A stretch of DNA of 9,425 nt from Nitrospinota bacterium (GCA_016234205.1 JACRGN010000068.1:1-9425); one strand, 5' to 3'; shown: positions 1-5,948, counted from the stretch's first letter. Numbers and translations: made by a program. Notes: generated from the letters alone by a model not told the origin.

Positions 1-951
1 GCAGGAGGCTGTTTCTGGTGCATGGAGCCTCCCTTTGAAAAGCTGAATGGCGTGGTTGAGGTGATAGCAGGCTATACTGGCGGCGAAAAGGGGAACCCTA
101 CTTATAAAGAGGTCTCCTCCGGAGCCACAGGACACTATGAGGCAATACAGATTGTCTATGACCCGGAAAAGGTAACCTACGAAGAGCTTCTTGATGTTTT
201 TTGGAAACAGATAGACCCTACAGATGCAGGGGGTTCATTTGTTGACAGGGGACAGCAGTACGGCTCCGCCATCTTTTATCATGATGATAAACAGAAACGT
301 CTTGCAGAACTCTCAAAGGAAAAGCTTGGGAAATCAGGAGTCTTTAAAAAGCCGATTGCTACAAAGATACTTGAATTCAGGGTATTCTACAGTGCAGAGG
401 ATTACCATCAGGACTATTATAAGAAAAATCCCCTGCGATACAAATTTTACAGGTCAAGGTCTGGGCGCGACAAATTTATTAATGAGGCCTGGCAGGGGAA
501 AGAAGATAAAACAGGCCAATTAAAAAAATCTCCTGAGGAATTAAAGAAAAAACTCACACCTCTTCAGTATGAGGTTACGCAGAAAAAAGGCACAGAGCCG
601 CCATTTAAAAACGAATATTGGGACAACAAGAAAGAGGGTATATATGTTGACATAGTCTCTGGCGAGCCGCTCTTTGCCTCTATTGACAAATTTGATTCTG
701 GCACAGGCTGGCCAAGCTTTACAAAACCGCTTGAGCCTGACAATATAGCGGAGAGAAAGGACAAAAGCCTCTTTACAATTAGAACAGAAATCAGGAGCAA
801 AAATGCAGACTCTCACCTTGGCCATGTGTTCAATGACGGCCCAGAACCTACCGGACTTAGATATTGCATAAACTCTGCTGCGCTCAGATTCATTCCAAAG
901 GAGGAATTGGAAAAAGAGGGCTATGCTAAATATAAAAACCTCTTTGAGTAA
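1..951 (+). CDS. msrAB: Bifunctional peptide methionine sulfoxide reductase MsrA/MsrB, 5' end cut by window
   Basis: Repairs oxidised methionine in proteins: the MsrA part reduces the S-sulfoxide and the MsrB part the R-sulfoxide. The frame is open from base 1, so the ATG at 22 is internal; 316 residues are visible. The MsrA active site GCFWCxE is at residues 3-9, with the catalytic Cys at 4 and a second Cys at 7 (a CxxC arrangement). MsrA motifs NPTY and GHYEA follow. After a linker near residues 165-185 comes MsrB, with GWPSF, SHLGHVF and the catalytic Cys in RYCINS (residue 289). The usual MsrB zinc cysteines are absent (VDIVSGEPLF), and Thr replaces the common resolving Cys before GWPSF. 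The MsrA part has no C-terminal resolving Cys. No signal peptide can be judged because the N-terminus is missing. No clear terminator follows. Confidence 0.95.
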   Translation, partial: AGGCFWCMEPPFEKLNGVVEVIAGYTGGEKGNPTYKEVSSGATGHYEAIQIVYDPEKVTYEELLDVFWKQIDPTDAGGSFVDRGQQYGSAIFYHDDKQKRLAELSKEKLGKSGVFKKPIATKILEFRVFYSAEDYHQDYYKKNPLRYKFYRSRSGRDKFINEAWQGKEDKTGQLKKSPEELKKKLTPLQYEVTQKKGTEPPFKNEYWDNKKEGIYVDIVSGEPLFASIDKFDSGTGWPSFTKPLEPDNIAERKDKSLFTIRTEIRSKNADSHLGHVFNDGPEPTGLRYCINSAALRFIPKEELEKEGYAKYKNLFE

Positions 952-1056
952 TTTAATAAAGGCATTCTTAACGCATGAACATGCAACGCTCCGTATTAAA
1001 GCGACACAGGCAGCGGCATAGCTGTTGAAAGGGCGATAGAAAAGGATTGCACCATG

Positions 1057-1275
1057 TTAAACGGATACAGCGTGAATATTTGCTGGTAGCTTAGAAAGGG
1101 TAAGTTCTTTTAGCTGAACCTTTTTACTTGCATTGTCAATATCAATACCAACCAGATTGCCTTCGGCATCATAGTCAAGAACAATGCCTTCAGAAACTTC
1201 TACACTCTCCGTACTTGGCTTTTCTGATAAATCAATGTAAAGAGAATCTGTTTCTGGGTAATAATTTAGTTTCAT
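1057..1275 (-). CDS. DUF2283 family small protein, probable antitoxin-like partner
   Basis: A 72-residue acidic protein that matches the DUF2283 pattern: MKLNYYPETDSLYIDLSE at the N-terminus, then GIVLDYDAEGNLVGIDIDNAS. Family members are small beta-rich proteins of unknown biochemical role, often encoded next to small RelE- or DUF4258-like proteins. The start ATG overlaps the stop TGA of the upstream gene by 4 bases (ATGA, 1272-1275). An AGGAG at 1285-1289 lies 9 nt before the start, so translational coupling is likely. The antitoxin role is inferred from gene order and size only. Confidence 0.8.
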   Translation of the reverse strand: MKLNYYPETDSLYIDLSEKPSTESVEVSEGIVLDYDAEGNLVGIDIDNASKKVQLKELTLSKLPANIHAVSV

Positions 1276-1514
1276 GGCTTAAATCTCCTATCAGGAAAGG
1301 CATTGTGAATTGTCCTTTTATCATCTAAAGTAACAACTCGTAATACACGACCTTCTAATTCATTAATTATACCCCAAAATCGAAAACGATTATGCTCTTG
1401 GGGTTCAACTTTAAGCGGGTTTTCAATAATTTTAATACACCATTCCTTTTTTATATATGGCCTCTTACGCAATACTTCTTTTTCAAAGTATTCAGTAAAT
1501 TTATATTTGTCCAT
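1272..1514 (-). CDS. Small basic protein, RelE/DUF4258-like putative toxin
   Basis: An 80-residue basic protein. Its C-terminal half (HNRFRFWGIINELEGR, LRVVTLDDKRTIHNAFPDR) has the beta-strand-rich, His/Arg-rich character of RelE/BrnT/DUF4258-type small toxins. I recognise it as a recurrent partner of DUF2283 proteins but cannot name a fixed family. It is the first gene of a two-gene unit, overlapping the DUF2283 gene by 4 bases. No Shine-Dalgarno precedes the ATG, and the leader is very A/T-rich. A promoter with a perfect palindrome lies about 55-80 bases upstream. Toxin activity is inferred from context; an alternative is a conserved hypothetical pair with another function. Confidence 0.7.
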   Translation of the reverse strand: MDKYKFTEYFEKEVLRKRPYIKKEWCIKIIENPLKVEPQEHNRFRFWGIINELEGRVLRVVTLDDKRTIHNAFPDRRFKP

Positions 1515-1565
1515 TTAGCATTTAGTAGCGAATATAATTTTGTATTTTATTTTAGAATCTGTAAT

Positions 1566-1595
1566 ATTGTATATTGATACAAATTGCCATGTCAA
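1566..1595 (-). promoter_or_regulatory. Promoter of the DUF4258-like/DUF2283 pair
   Basis: On the minus strand, TTGACA (1595-1590) and TACAAT (1571-1566) are separated by 18 bases, a near-consensus sigma70 promoter. It points into the two-gene unit beginning at 1514. The -10 box and spacer overlap the palindrome at 1567-1582. Confidence 0.5.
1567..1582. promoter_or_regulatory. Candidate operator palindrome
   Basis: TTGTAT-ATTG-ATACAA is a perfect 6-bp inverted repeat with a 4-base spacer. It sits across the -10 element and spacer of the promoter for the small two-gene unit. This is where toxin-antitoxin complexes commonly bind to repress themselves. The sequence is A/T-rich, so chance is possible. 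Confidence 0.4.
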
Positions 1596-1730
1596 ACCTT
1601 TTCTTGCAAAAGCCTGAGATATAATAGAAATGTCCTTGATGCGGGTCAGGTAGAATATGCCCCTTTGCAGCAATATTGGCATGGGAAAAGACTATTACAA
1701 TAAAGACAGGTTGTCATGAAAAATATGGGA
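1596..1730. other. Gene-free stretch between the small pair and the cassette block
   Basis: Together with the promoter region this makes up most of the roughly 350-base gap between 1514 and the next gene end at 1869. I see no credible gene, tRNA or repeat in it. The open frame starting at 1716 on the plus strand lacks a Shine-Dalgarno and runs through the attC-like sequence. Confidence 0.5.
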
Positions 1731-1782
1731 GTGTCACCGCTTATCTCCTCGTGCATCGTGCCGATTGAGCGACTTGTTAGGC
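1731..1782 (-). other. Degenerate attC-like recombination site (end of cassette B)
   Basis: Read on the minus strand: R'' is GCCTAAC (1782-1776), then a 5-nt spacer AAGTC, then L'' GCTCAATC (1770-1763), a loop, and L' GATAAGC (1745-1739). L'' and L' pair as GCT/AGC and ATC/GAT, leaving one unpaired base and one A-A mismatch at the position where integron attC sites carry their extrahelical base. The expected R' (GTTRRRY) after L' is not present; GTGACAC or a nearby sequence stands there. It therefore looks like an attC whose far core has decayed or been replaced. Confidence 0.45.
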
Positions 1783-1868
1783 AATATTATTTATTATTTG
1801 TCCAATGTCAAGGGCTAACCCTTATCTTCGTTCTTATCAAACGTGTAGATATCTCTGGTTATCATATT

Positions 1869-2384
1869 TTACTCAAGGTCATCCGCACCAATAGTGATAG
1901 CACGAGCAACGAGTGAATTATACAATTCTTCTGTAATGCCTAAGTGTTTTGATTCTTTGTGTCGTTTTATTACTTCATATGGATTATAAATGAGTGCATA
2001 ACTTATGTCACCTGATGGCCCAGCTTTCAAATCTATAAAACCTAATTCTGCAAGAATACGTATCCTTTCCTTCCAAGTATTAACTGCCCGTTGGCCAATA
2101 AAACCAGAATGTTTTGCATGTTCATGGTGATTAGATAGTGTTACAAAGCATTCGTCATATGCTCTACACCAAAGCTCAAGATATACCGAAGAAATGGGTT
2201 TATTTTTAGATAGACAATCCATAATAAAGCTGATTAATGGCATTGTTCGTGGAATTGTTGTGAAACCATCCCTTTCATTTCTTAGCCATAACCGTTTCTC
2301 GTCGAGGTTGGGCCATAGTTGTTTTCTTAGCTGAAGTTGCTTCTGAGTAATCTTACTCATACGACGTTTGCTCGTCTTATTCAT
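1869..2384 (-). CDS. Conserved hypothetical protein, probable winged-helix fold
   Basis: A 171-residue protein of unknown function. The N-terminus is basic (residues 1-40, rich in K, R and Q). Residues about 47-85 look helical, with LELWCRAYDE. Residues 97-136 (QRAVNTWKERIRILAELGFI, then a turn GPSGD and strand YALIYNPY) have the helix-then-wing pattern of winged helix-turn-helix DNA-binding domains such as those in replication initiators. It ends in acidic ADDLE. An AAGGAG at 2396-2391 lies 6 nt before the ATG at 2384 and supports that start over the internal Met9. It lies alone between attC-like sites, as expected for a cassette gene. I recall similar proteins in accessory DNA, but DNA binding is inferred from pattern only. 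Confidence 0.75.
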   Translation of the reverse strand: MNKTSKRRMSKITQKQLQLRKQLWPNLDEKRLWLRNERDGFTTIPRTMPLISFIMDCLSKNKPISSVYLELWCRAYDECFVTLSNHHEHAKHSGFIGQRAVNTWKERIRILAELGFIDLKAGPSGDISYALIYNPYEVIKRHKESKHLGITEELYNSLVARAITIGADDLE

Positions 2385-2416
2385 AACAATCTCCTTAAGA
2401 AGATATTAATTTTAGC

Positions 2417-2441
2417 GGGCCAGGTTTTGGAGGCCTGACCC
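2417..2441. repeat. Hairpin 1 with loop TTTTGGAGG
   Basis: GGGCCAGG (2417-2424) pairs with CCTGACCC (2434-2441) with one mismatch, closing the 9-nt loop TTTTGGAGG. It lies 21 bases upstream of the Shine-Dalgarno of the 171-aa gene. In that gene's transcript the loop would read CCUCCAAAA. Confidence 0.55.
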
Positions 2442-2466
2442 TGGTCGGAGCTTGTTGCCTTGTGAA

Positions 2467-2485
2467 CATAGTTTTGGAGGCTATG
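2467..2485. repeat. Hairpin 2 with the same loop TTTTGGAGG
   Basis: CATAG (2467-2471) pairs perfectly with CTATG (2481-2485) around the identical loop TTTTGGAGG. It is 47 bases from the first copy. The stems differ in sequence while the loop is conserved. Confidence 0.5.
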
Positions 2486-2617
2486 CCACTTTGACGCTTA
2501 CGACTTAATGCCACTCTAAACGAAAAAGGCAATTAATACAAGTACTTAAACATCGTAAGTGCACATTTACTGTTATACAGTGGCTTGCAACTCAACATTT
2601 GAGTTTGCATGGTAGTA

Positions 2618-2646
2618 AACATAAACCTTATTAAGATGCATGTCAA
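2618..2646 (-). promoter_or_regulatory. Promoter candidate for the 171-aa gene
   Basis: On the minus strand, TTGACA (2646-2641), a 17-base spacer and TATGTT (2623-2618) form a plausible sigma70 promoter. It would give a leader of roughly 225 bases containing both TTTTGGAGG-loop hairpins (as CCUCC loops) before the start at 2384. Confidence 0.4.
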
Positions 2647-2691
2647 CATTTAAAAAAAATCTGTAATAACAATTGGTTGCGTATTCGTAAC

Positions 2692-2775
2692 TGTGCTCAT
2701 TTGTGCTCTGTGTGATCTTGGTTCTCGTTGTGCTCATTGTGCTCAGGGGTAAGTGCAGAGAGGGGACAGGGGACA
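2692..2775. repeat. Short direct repeats (TGTGCTCA and GGGGACA)
   Basis: TGTGCTCA occurs at 2692-2699, 2729-2736 and 2738-2745, with a partial copy at 2702-2708. GGGGACA is tandemly duplicated at 2762-2775. They lie in the gene-free stretch 2385-2833, which otherwise holds the hairpins and promoter described separately. No protein-coding signal is visible in this stretch. Confidence 0.5.
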
Positions 2776-2833
2776 AGTCTTAGACGGACTATCAGTTGAC
2801 TATACTGCTTGAATATAATTTTCAAGAGGGTAT

Positions 2834-2840
2834 GCCTAAC
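2834..2840 (-). other. Integron-type core site GTTAGGC
   Basis: GCCTAAC on the plus strand reads GTTAGGC on the minus strand, matching the core consensus GTTRRRY. It marks the upstream edge of the 171-aa gene unit. It lies 91 bases past the attC of the ABC operon. Confidence 0.5.
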
Positions 2841-2844
2841 GAAT

Positions 2845-2932
2845 CTGTAGAAAAACTCCGATCTTAAAAAAATTGTGTCAAAAAGTCCTTTATTCTCAAT
2901 AGTCCCTTTTTGAAAATAGTCTTTTTCTACAG
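2845..2932. repeat. Inverted repeat flanking a 66-bp A/T-rich core
   Basis: CTGTAGAAAAA (2845-2855) and TTTTTCTACAG (2922-2932) are perfect 11-bp inverted repeats. One arm abuts the GTTGAGGC core of the attC, the other lies 4 bases from the GTTAGGC core. The interior contains AAAAGTCC/AGTCCC repeats and no gene. It may be a miniature element, a distal attC arm or a terminator-like structure. Confidence 0.5.
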
Positions 2933-2992
2933 CCTCAACGCCTGAACTCGCCTGCGGTGCATAGTGCCATCAGGTGCAGCAAATTGTTAGGC
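2932..2992 (-). other. attC-like recombination site after the ABC ATPase gene
   Basis: Minus-strand order: R'' GCCTAAC (2992-2986), 5-nt spacer AATTT, L'' GCTGCACC (2980-2973), 20-nt loop, L' GGCGAGT (2952-2946), 6-nt spacer TCAGGC, R' GTTGAGGC (2939-2932). R'' pairs fully with R' if one G is bulged. L'' pairs with L' apart from one A-C mismatch and one G-T wobble, leaving a single unpaired G in L''. Such an extrahelical base and these spacer lengths are defining traits of integron attC sites. The stop codon TAA of the ABC ATPase gene is inside R'', also typical of cassette genes. R' departs from GTTRRRY by an inserted G. Confidence 0.6.
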
Positions 2993-4717
2993 ATCAATTC
3001 CACTTTCAATCCTGAAAAGTTTATCATCCTGAGATAATTTCAGAACCACATACTCATCTTTGTTCAATTCCTCCGGCAGCTTGTCTTTTAAAATTGATGC
3101 AACAAACTGTATCCCCTTTACATTGACAAGTTTGGCAATCATCAGAAGTTGATTATCATGCATCAACTCTTTTTTATCGTTGAGGAGAAAGTGCATGCAG
3201 GGGATATTCTCTTCATCGGCAAAAAGCGTATATGCGATATCAAAACAAGATATTTCACCTTGTTTTTTCCCCGAACTGAAATTGAGGTTAAATGCTGTGA
3301 ATTCATAGAGGCGGCGTCCCTTTACTATTTTTGGATCAACCTTCAAGGCATACTTTTCACCATACAACTCATACGAAACAGATGAAAAATGCCTATTGAA
3401 CTTATTGATCTGTTCTTTGATTTTCAGGGCGAATTCATCGGAAAATAGGTCATTGTCAATTGCTGCGAGTTCTTTATTGAGCTCCGTCAGTTTTGATTCT
3501 ACAGCACTCAATTGACGCAAGGTGTTTTCATAGTCACCCTTTTTTTGGTATTTGGCATTAAGCTCAACAATCAATTGCTCAAGCACATTAAAAGAATCAC
3601 TTTGGATGATAACGGAACTTAATTCGGTTTCCTCAACCAGGAGGCGGTTTAAATATTCACGTTGTACGGCAAGTTTCGCATCAATTTTAGGTAAATCCTG
3701 TACAATGAATTGAATCTTGGAGGCCACCATTCGGTTGTGGAAATCATAAAGCTCCTGAAAAGTCTTTTGAATTCCGCTCACCAGAGATGTTGCCTGCTGA
3801 TAGATCTGTTGTAACTGCTGCAGATCTATGGTGGATTCACTAGCTTGTATCTCCCTCTGGGCTTCGGAAATCAGATTTTTGCGCAGTTCAAGCCTGCCAA
3901 TATCAGATGAAGTAAGATTTATCTGATATTTAATTTTGTTTAGCTTATCCAAGTCCGATTCAAAATTTGGATTAAGGTTAAGCGATGACTTTCGGCGCTC
4001 GAGGTCTTCTATCTCTGATTGAAGAAGGGCCAGCGCCGTCTCGTATGCAGATTTGGTCTGGTCGGACTCAAGCCGTCTCTTGAATTTTTCCTCTATATCA
4101 ATCTGTGACCGTAATTCCTGTTTGGTATCTCCTCGTTCAAAATCACAACCAAGAAGAAACAGGTAGAGTGTCTCATACTCATCATCTCGGGTAAAACTGT
4201 CAAGATTCTTAAGCGTATTATTGACGCTTAGATCTTTGTAGCGGATGTTATGGGCAATTATCTGTCTGAAGGTCGGTTTATTCCCGTAATGTCCAACAAA
4301 GAGCAATGAGGTGAGTGCTTCTTCAAATTCATCATCAGTTTTATCTATACCGTCAACGCGTTGAATTTTGTCCCGACGGGGCAAAAAGTTTCGTTCAATG
4401 CTAACCTCTCGCGACGCCTCTTGCAAAAGGTCTTCTTTAAGTACCAAAGTGACAAGCACTCTGTTGTCAATCAGATAATCTTTAACGAGTTTGTACTCGT
4501 TGCGTTTATGCTCGTGGTCGGTATATATTCCTTTCGCCTTAGCACCAAGACAGAAGTCCACAAGCTTCAATACCGTCGTTTTTCCCACATTGTTCCCGGT
4601 CACTTTGCCATTGACAATAGGCGTTTCGTCAACAATGAGATTTAGACCTGCGTGAAAGTGGATGTCACGGATTATCGTGCCAGCCCCACGGGAAATGGTC
4701 AGCGACTTCAAGAACAT
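2987..4717 (-). CDS. ABC-3C system ABC ATPase, DUF2326 domain
   Basis: A 576-residue SMC/RecN-like ATPase with no membrane segments, predicted to be the motor or sensor of an ABC three-component conflict system. The Walker A GNNVGKTT is at residues 41-48. Residues about 200-435 form a long coiled coil, as in SMC-type ATPases. The C-terminal half carries a degenerate ABC signature SSGKKQGEIS (481-490), a Walker B CMHFLLND (507-514) and the DUF2326 ending with LKDKLP and LSQDDKLFRI. The two ATPase halves flank the coiled coil in one chain. AAGGTG lies 5 nt before the ATG, which overlaps the previous gene by 10 bases. The stop codon sits in the GCCTAAC of the attC-like site. The system assignment rests on the ATPase family plus both neighbours. 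Confidence 0.88.
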   Translation of the reverse strand: MFLKSLTISRGAGTIIRDIHFHAGLNLIVDETPIVNGKVTGNNVGKTTVLKLVDFCLGAKAKGIYTDHEHKRNEYKLVKDYLIDNRVLVTLVLKEDLLQEASREVSIERNFLPRRDKIQRVDGIDKTDDEFEEALTSLLFVGHYGNKPTFRQIIAHNIRYKDLSVNNTLKNLDSFTRDDEYETLYLFLLGCDFERGDTKQELRSQIDIEEKFKRRLESDQTKSAYETALALLQSEIEDLERRKSSLNLNPNFESDLDKLNKIKYQINLTSSDIGRLELRKNLISEAQREIQASESTIDLQQLQQIYQQATSLVSGIQKTFQELYDFHNRMVASKIQFIVQDLPKIDAKLAVQREYLNRLLVEETELSSVIIQSDSFNVLEQLIVELNAKYQKKGDYENTLRQLSAVESKLTELNKELAAIDNDLFSDEFALKIKEQINKFNRHFSSVSYELYGEKYALKVDPKIVKGRRLYEFTAFNLNFSSGKKQGEISCFDIAYTLFADEENIPCMHFLLNDKKELMHDNQLLMIAKLVNVKGIQFVASILKDKLPEELNKDEYVVLKLSQDDKLFRIESGIDA

Positions 4718-4935
4718 AGTTTCACCTTACCGTTGTCATTCAATGTAATCAGATTAAGGAGAAAAAGCCAGTCGAGGCAGAGCAAAAAAACAGGCATGCT
4801 CATTTCTCGCTCAGTTATTATCTGCACGTATAAATCGAGCAAATCCATTACACGATGCTCTTGAATTGCTTTTAGTACAAAAGCACCATTGAAGTAAATG
4901 GTCTGCTCGGGATGAATGTTGTCAGGAACGAGCAT
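4708..4935 (-). CDS. ABC-3C system middle component (MC6-like)
   Basis: A 75-residue protein, MLVPDNIHPEQ at the start, then a hydrophobic helical region with FVLKAIQEH, VMDLLDLYVQII and VFLLCLDWLFLLNLITLNDNG. The pattern 'M.(L/V)P(D/K)...helix...F...L(D)LL(F)..LI' resembles ABC-three component middle component 6, a small winged-helix-like adaptor between ATPase and effector. Despite several hydrophobic stretches there is no clear transmembrane helix. It overlaps the SMEK gene upstream by 14 bases and the ATPase gene downstream by 10, and has AGGAG 8 nt before the ATG. Such tight overlap implies stoichiometric co-production. The exact middle-component class is less certain than the role. Confidence 0.75.
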   Translation of the reverse strand: MLVPDNIHPEQTIYFNGAFVLKAIQEHRVMDLLDLYVQIITEREMSMPVFLLCLDWLFLLNLITLNDNGKVKLCS

Positions 4936-5887
4936 CGGTATCTCCTAAAGGATTTTTAAAAATTTTGCAACGAATGAAGGCATCCACAACAAGAATGTGA
5001 ACACACAACGCAAGTTCTTCTTCGGGTATAGGCGTGTAATTGGCACTCACCCTAATTTTCTGAACAACTTTTTCGATTATCGAAAAAAAACACTGGTCAG
5101 GAGAACCAACTGAACATAGAGTGAGATACTCCGTACGGATACCATTGAGAATCGAAAGACTTTTGTTTGCGCCCAGTCTGTCAAATTCCGAATAGATTTT
5201 TTCGATACGAGGATAATGGATTTTATAGTCGTCGATAAGAACTCTGGCGGTGTCTAGTTGATTGTACGAAATCTTTTCTTCAATATCGTACGGGATGATT
5301 TCAAAGCCAGATGCCGTTTGACTCCAATCTTCTTTGGAAAGAATCTTGATGATTGTCGTCAGGTTAGACTCTACCTTCTCTGGATCGGGTTCACTCTTGA
5401 GCTCCTTTTTTAGAAATTCATAGACCTCTTTCTGCCGGCCTATTTCCATCGTATTAATAAACCCTAAAAGAGAGGGAATATCATGAATATCCTCGGCGGG
5501 CGAAAATTTCAGATTATGAGGATTCGAAAATTTTTTGGTTCGTAAATCCTTTGCGTCTTTGGAGATGGATATAAACTTAAAGGAATAGCCTCTGTATGTG
5601 GAAAGGTCTTTAGCAAGGGCTGATTCAATCTTATACTTAGTTGCTGTTGCAGAAACCTGAACAATGATTTTATTTGTGGTATCAACTAAATCAACACCTG
5701 CAGCATTTTGCTGTACAGCATTAAGATTTTGAAGTTCCCAGCCGAAGATCAAATTAAAGAAGTACAGATAAAAGTTCTCAGAATGCAGATGTAGGTCTAG
5801 AATATTCAACCCTCCACGCATCTCTAGGCGAGTAGCAAGCAGGCTGAGTTTTGATTCAATAAAATCGAAATGTCTTTTACGATTCAT
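4922..5887 (-). CDS. SMEK domain protein with ABC-3C C-terminal domain, putative effector
   Basis: A 321-residue soluble protein, first gene of the operon. Residues about 5-115 match the SMEK domain: NFYLYFFNLIFGWELQNLN (38-56), GVDLVDTTNKIIVQVSATA (64-82) and K86. Acidic residues D66 and D69 followed by a strand with Q77 resemble the D...(E/Q) core of PD-(D/E)xK nuclease folds; this is my inference. Residues about 175-321 look like an ABC-3C C-terminal domain, ending in the helix VDAFIRCKIFKNP (301-313), which in these systems ties the effector to the middle component. The Shine-Dalgarno is weak (GGAAAG). A GTTAGGC core lies 61 bases upstream and a promoter candidate further up. Predicted to act in anti-phage or anti-plasmid defence when triggered by the ATPase. 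Confidence 0.8.
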   Translation of the reverse strand: MNRKRHFDFIESKLSLLATRLEMRGGLNILDLHLHSENFYLYFFNLIFGWELQNLNAVQQNAAGVDLVDTTNKIIVQVSATATKYKIESALAKDLSTYRGYSFKFISISKDAKDLRTKKFSNPHNLKFSPAEDIHDIPSLLGFINTMEIGRQKEVYEFLKKELKSEPDPEKVESNLTTIIKILSKEDWSQTASGFEIIPYDIEEKISYNQLDTARVLIDDYKIHYPRIEKIYSEFDRLGANKSLSILNGIRTEYLTLCSVGSPDQCFFSIIEKVVQKIRVSANYTPIPEEELALCVHILVVDAFIRCKIFKNPLGDTDARS

Positions 5888-5948
5888 AAATACTTTCCAC
5901 TTTTTTTAGACAGCGTCATTCATGGTCTTGAAAAAATAGCTTTCTCCT

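Larger units (their letters stand above)
1731..2839 (-). mobile_element. Candidate integron cassette B (171-aa gene)
   Basis: The unit runs on the minus strand from the GTTAGGC core at 2840-2834 to the decayed attC at 1782-1731. It carries one gene (2384-1869) with a long leader that has its own promoter and hairpins. Gene orientation relative to both core sites is as in standard gene cassettes. The gene ends 86 bases before the R'' site, further than typical. No integrase is present in the window. Confidence 0.4.

Noticed and set aside
955..1090. Possible decayed coding remnant after msrAB (two open stretches in different plus-strand frames)
   Set aside because: Each stretch is under 30 codons and matches no family I can name; part overlaps the DUF2283 gene. 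It could be a frameshifted fragment, but this cannot be supported.
1716..1916. 66-codon open frame on the plus strand
   Set aside because: It has no Shine-Dalgarno, runs through the attC-like site and overlaps the end of the real 171-aa gene; the peptide resembles nothing I know.
2573..2776. 67-codon open frame on the minus strand
   Set aside because: It is low-complexity Thr/Ser/His-rich sequence made partly from the TGTGCTCA repeats, overlaps a promoter candidate and has no Shine-Dalgarno.
2385..2833. CRISPR or retron-type RNA element suspected from hairpins and repeats
   Set aside because: Only two hairpins and short irregular repeats are present, with no spacer-repeat periodicity, no cas gene and no reverse transcriptase.
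2841..2931. Rho-independent terminator of the ABC-3C operon
   Set aside because: The 11-bp stem encloses a 66-nt interior and is not followed by a T-tract on the minus strand, so a simple terminator is unlikely.
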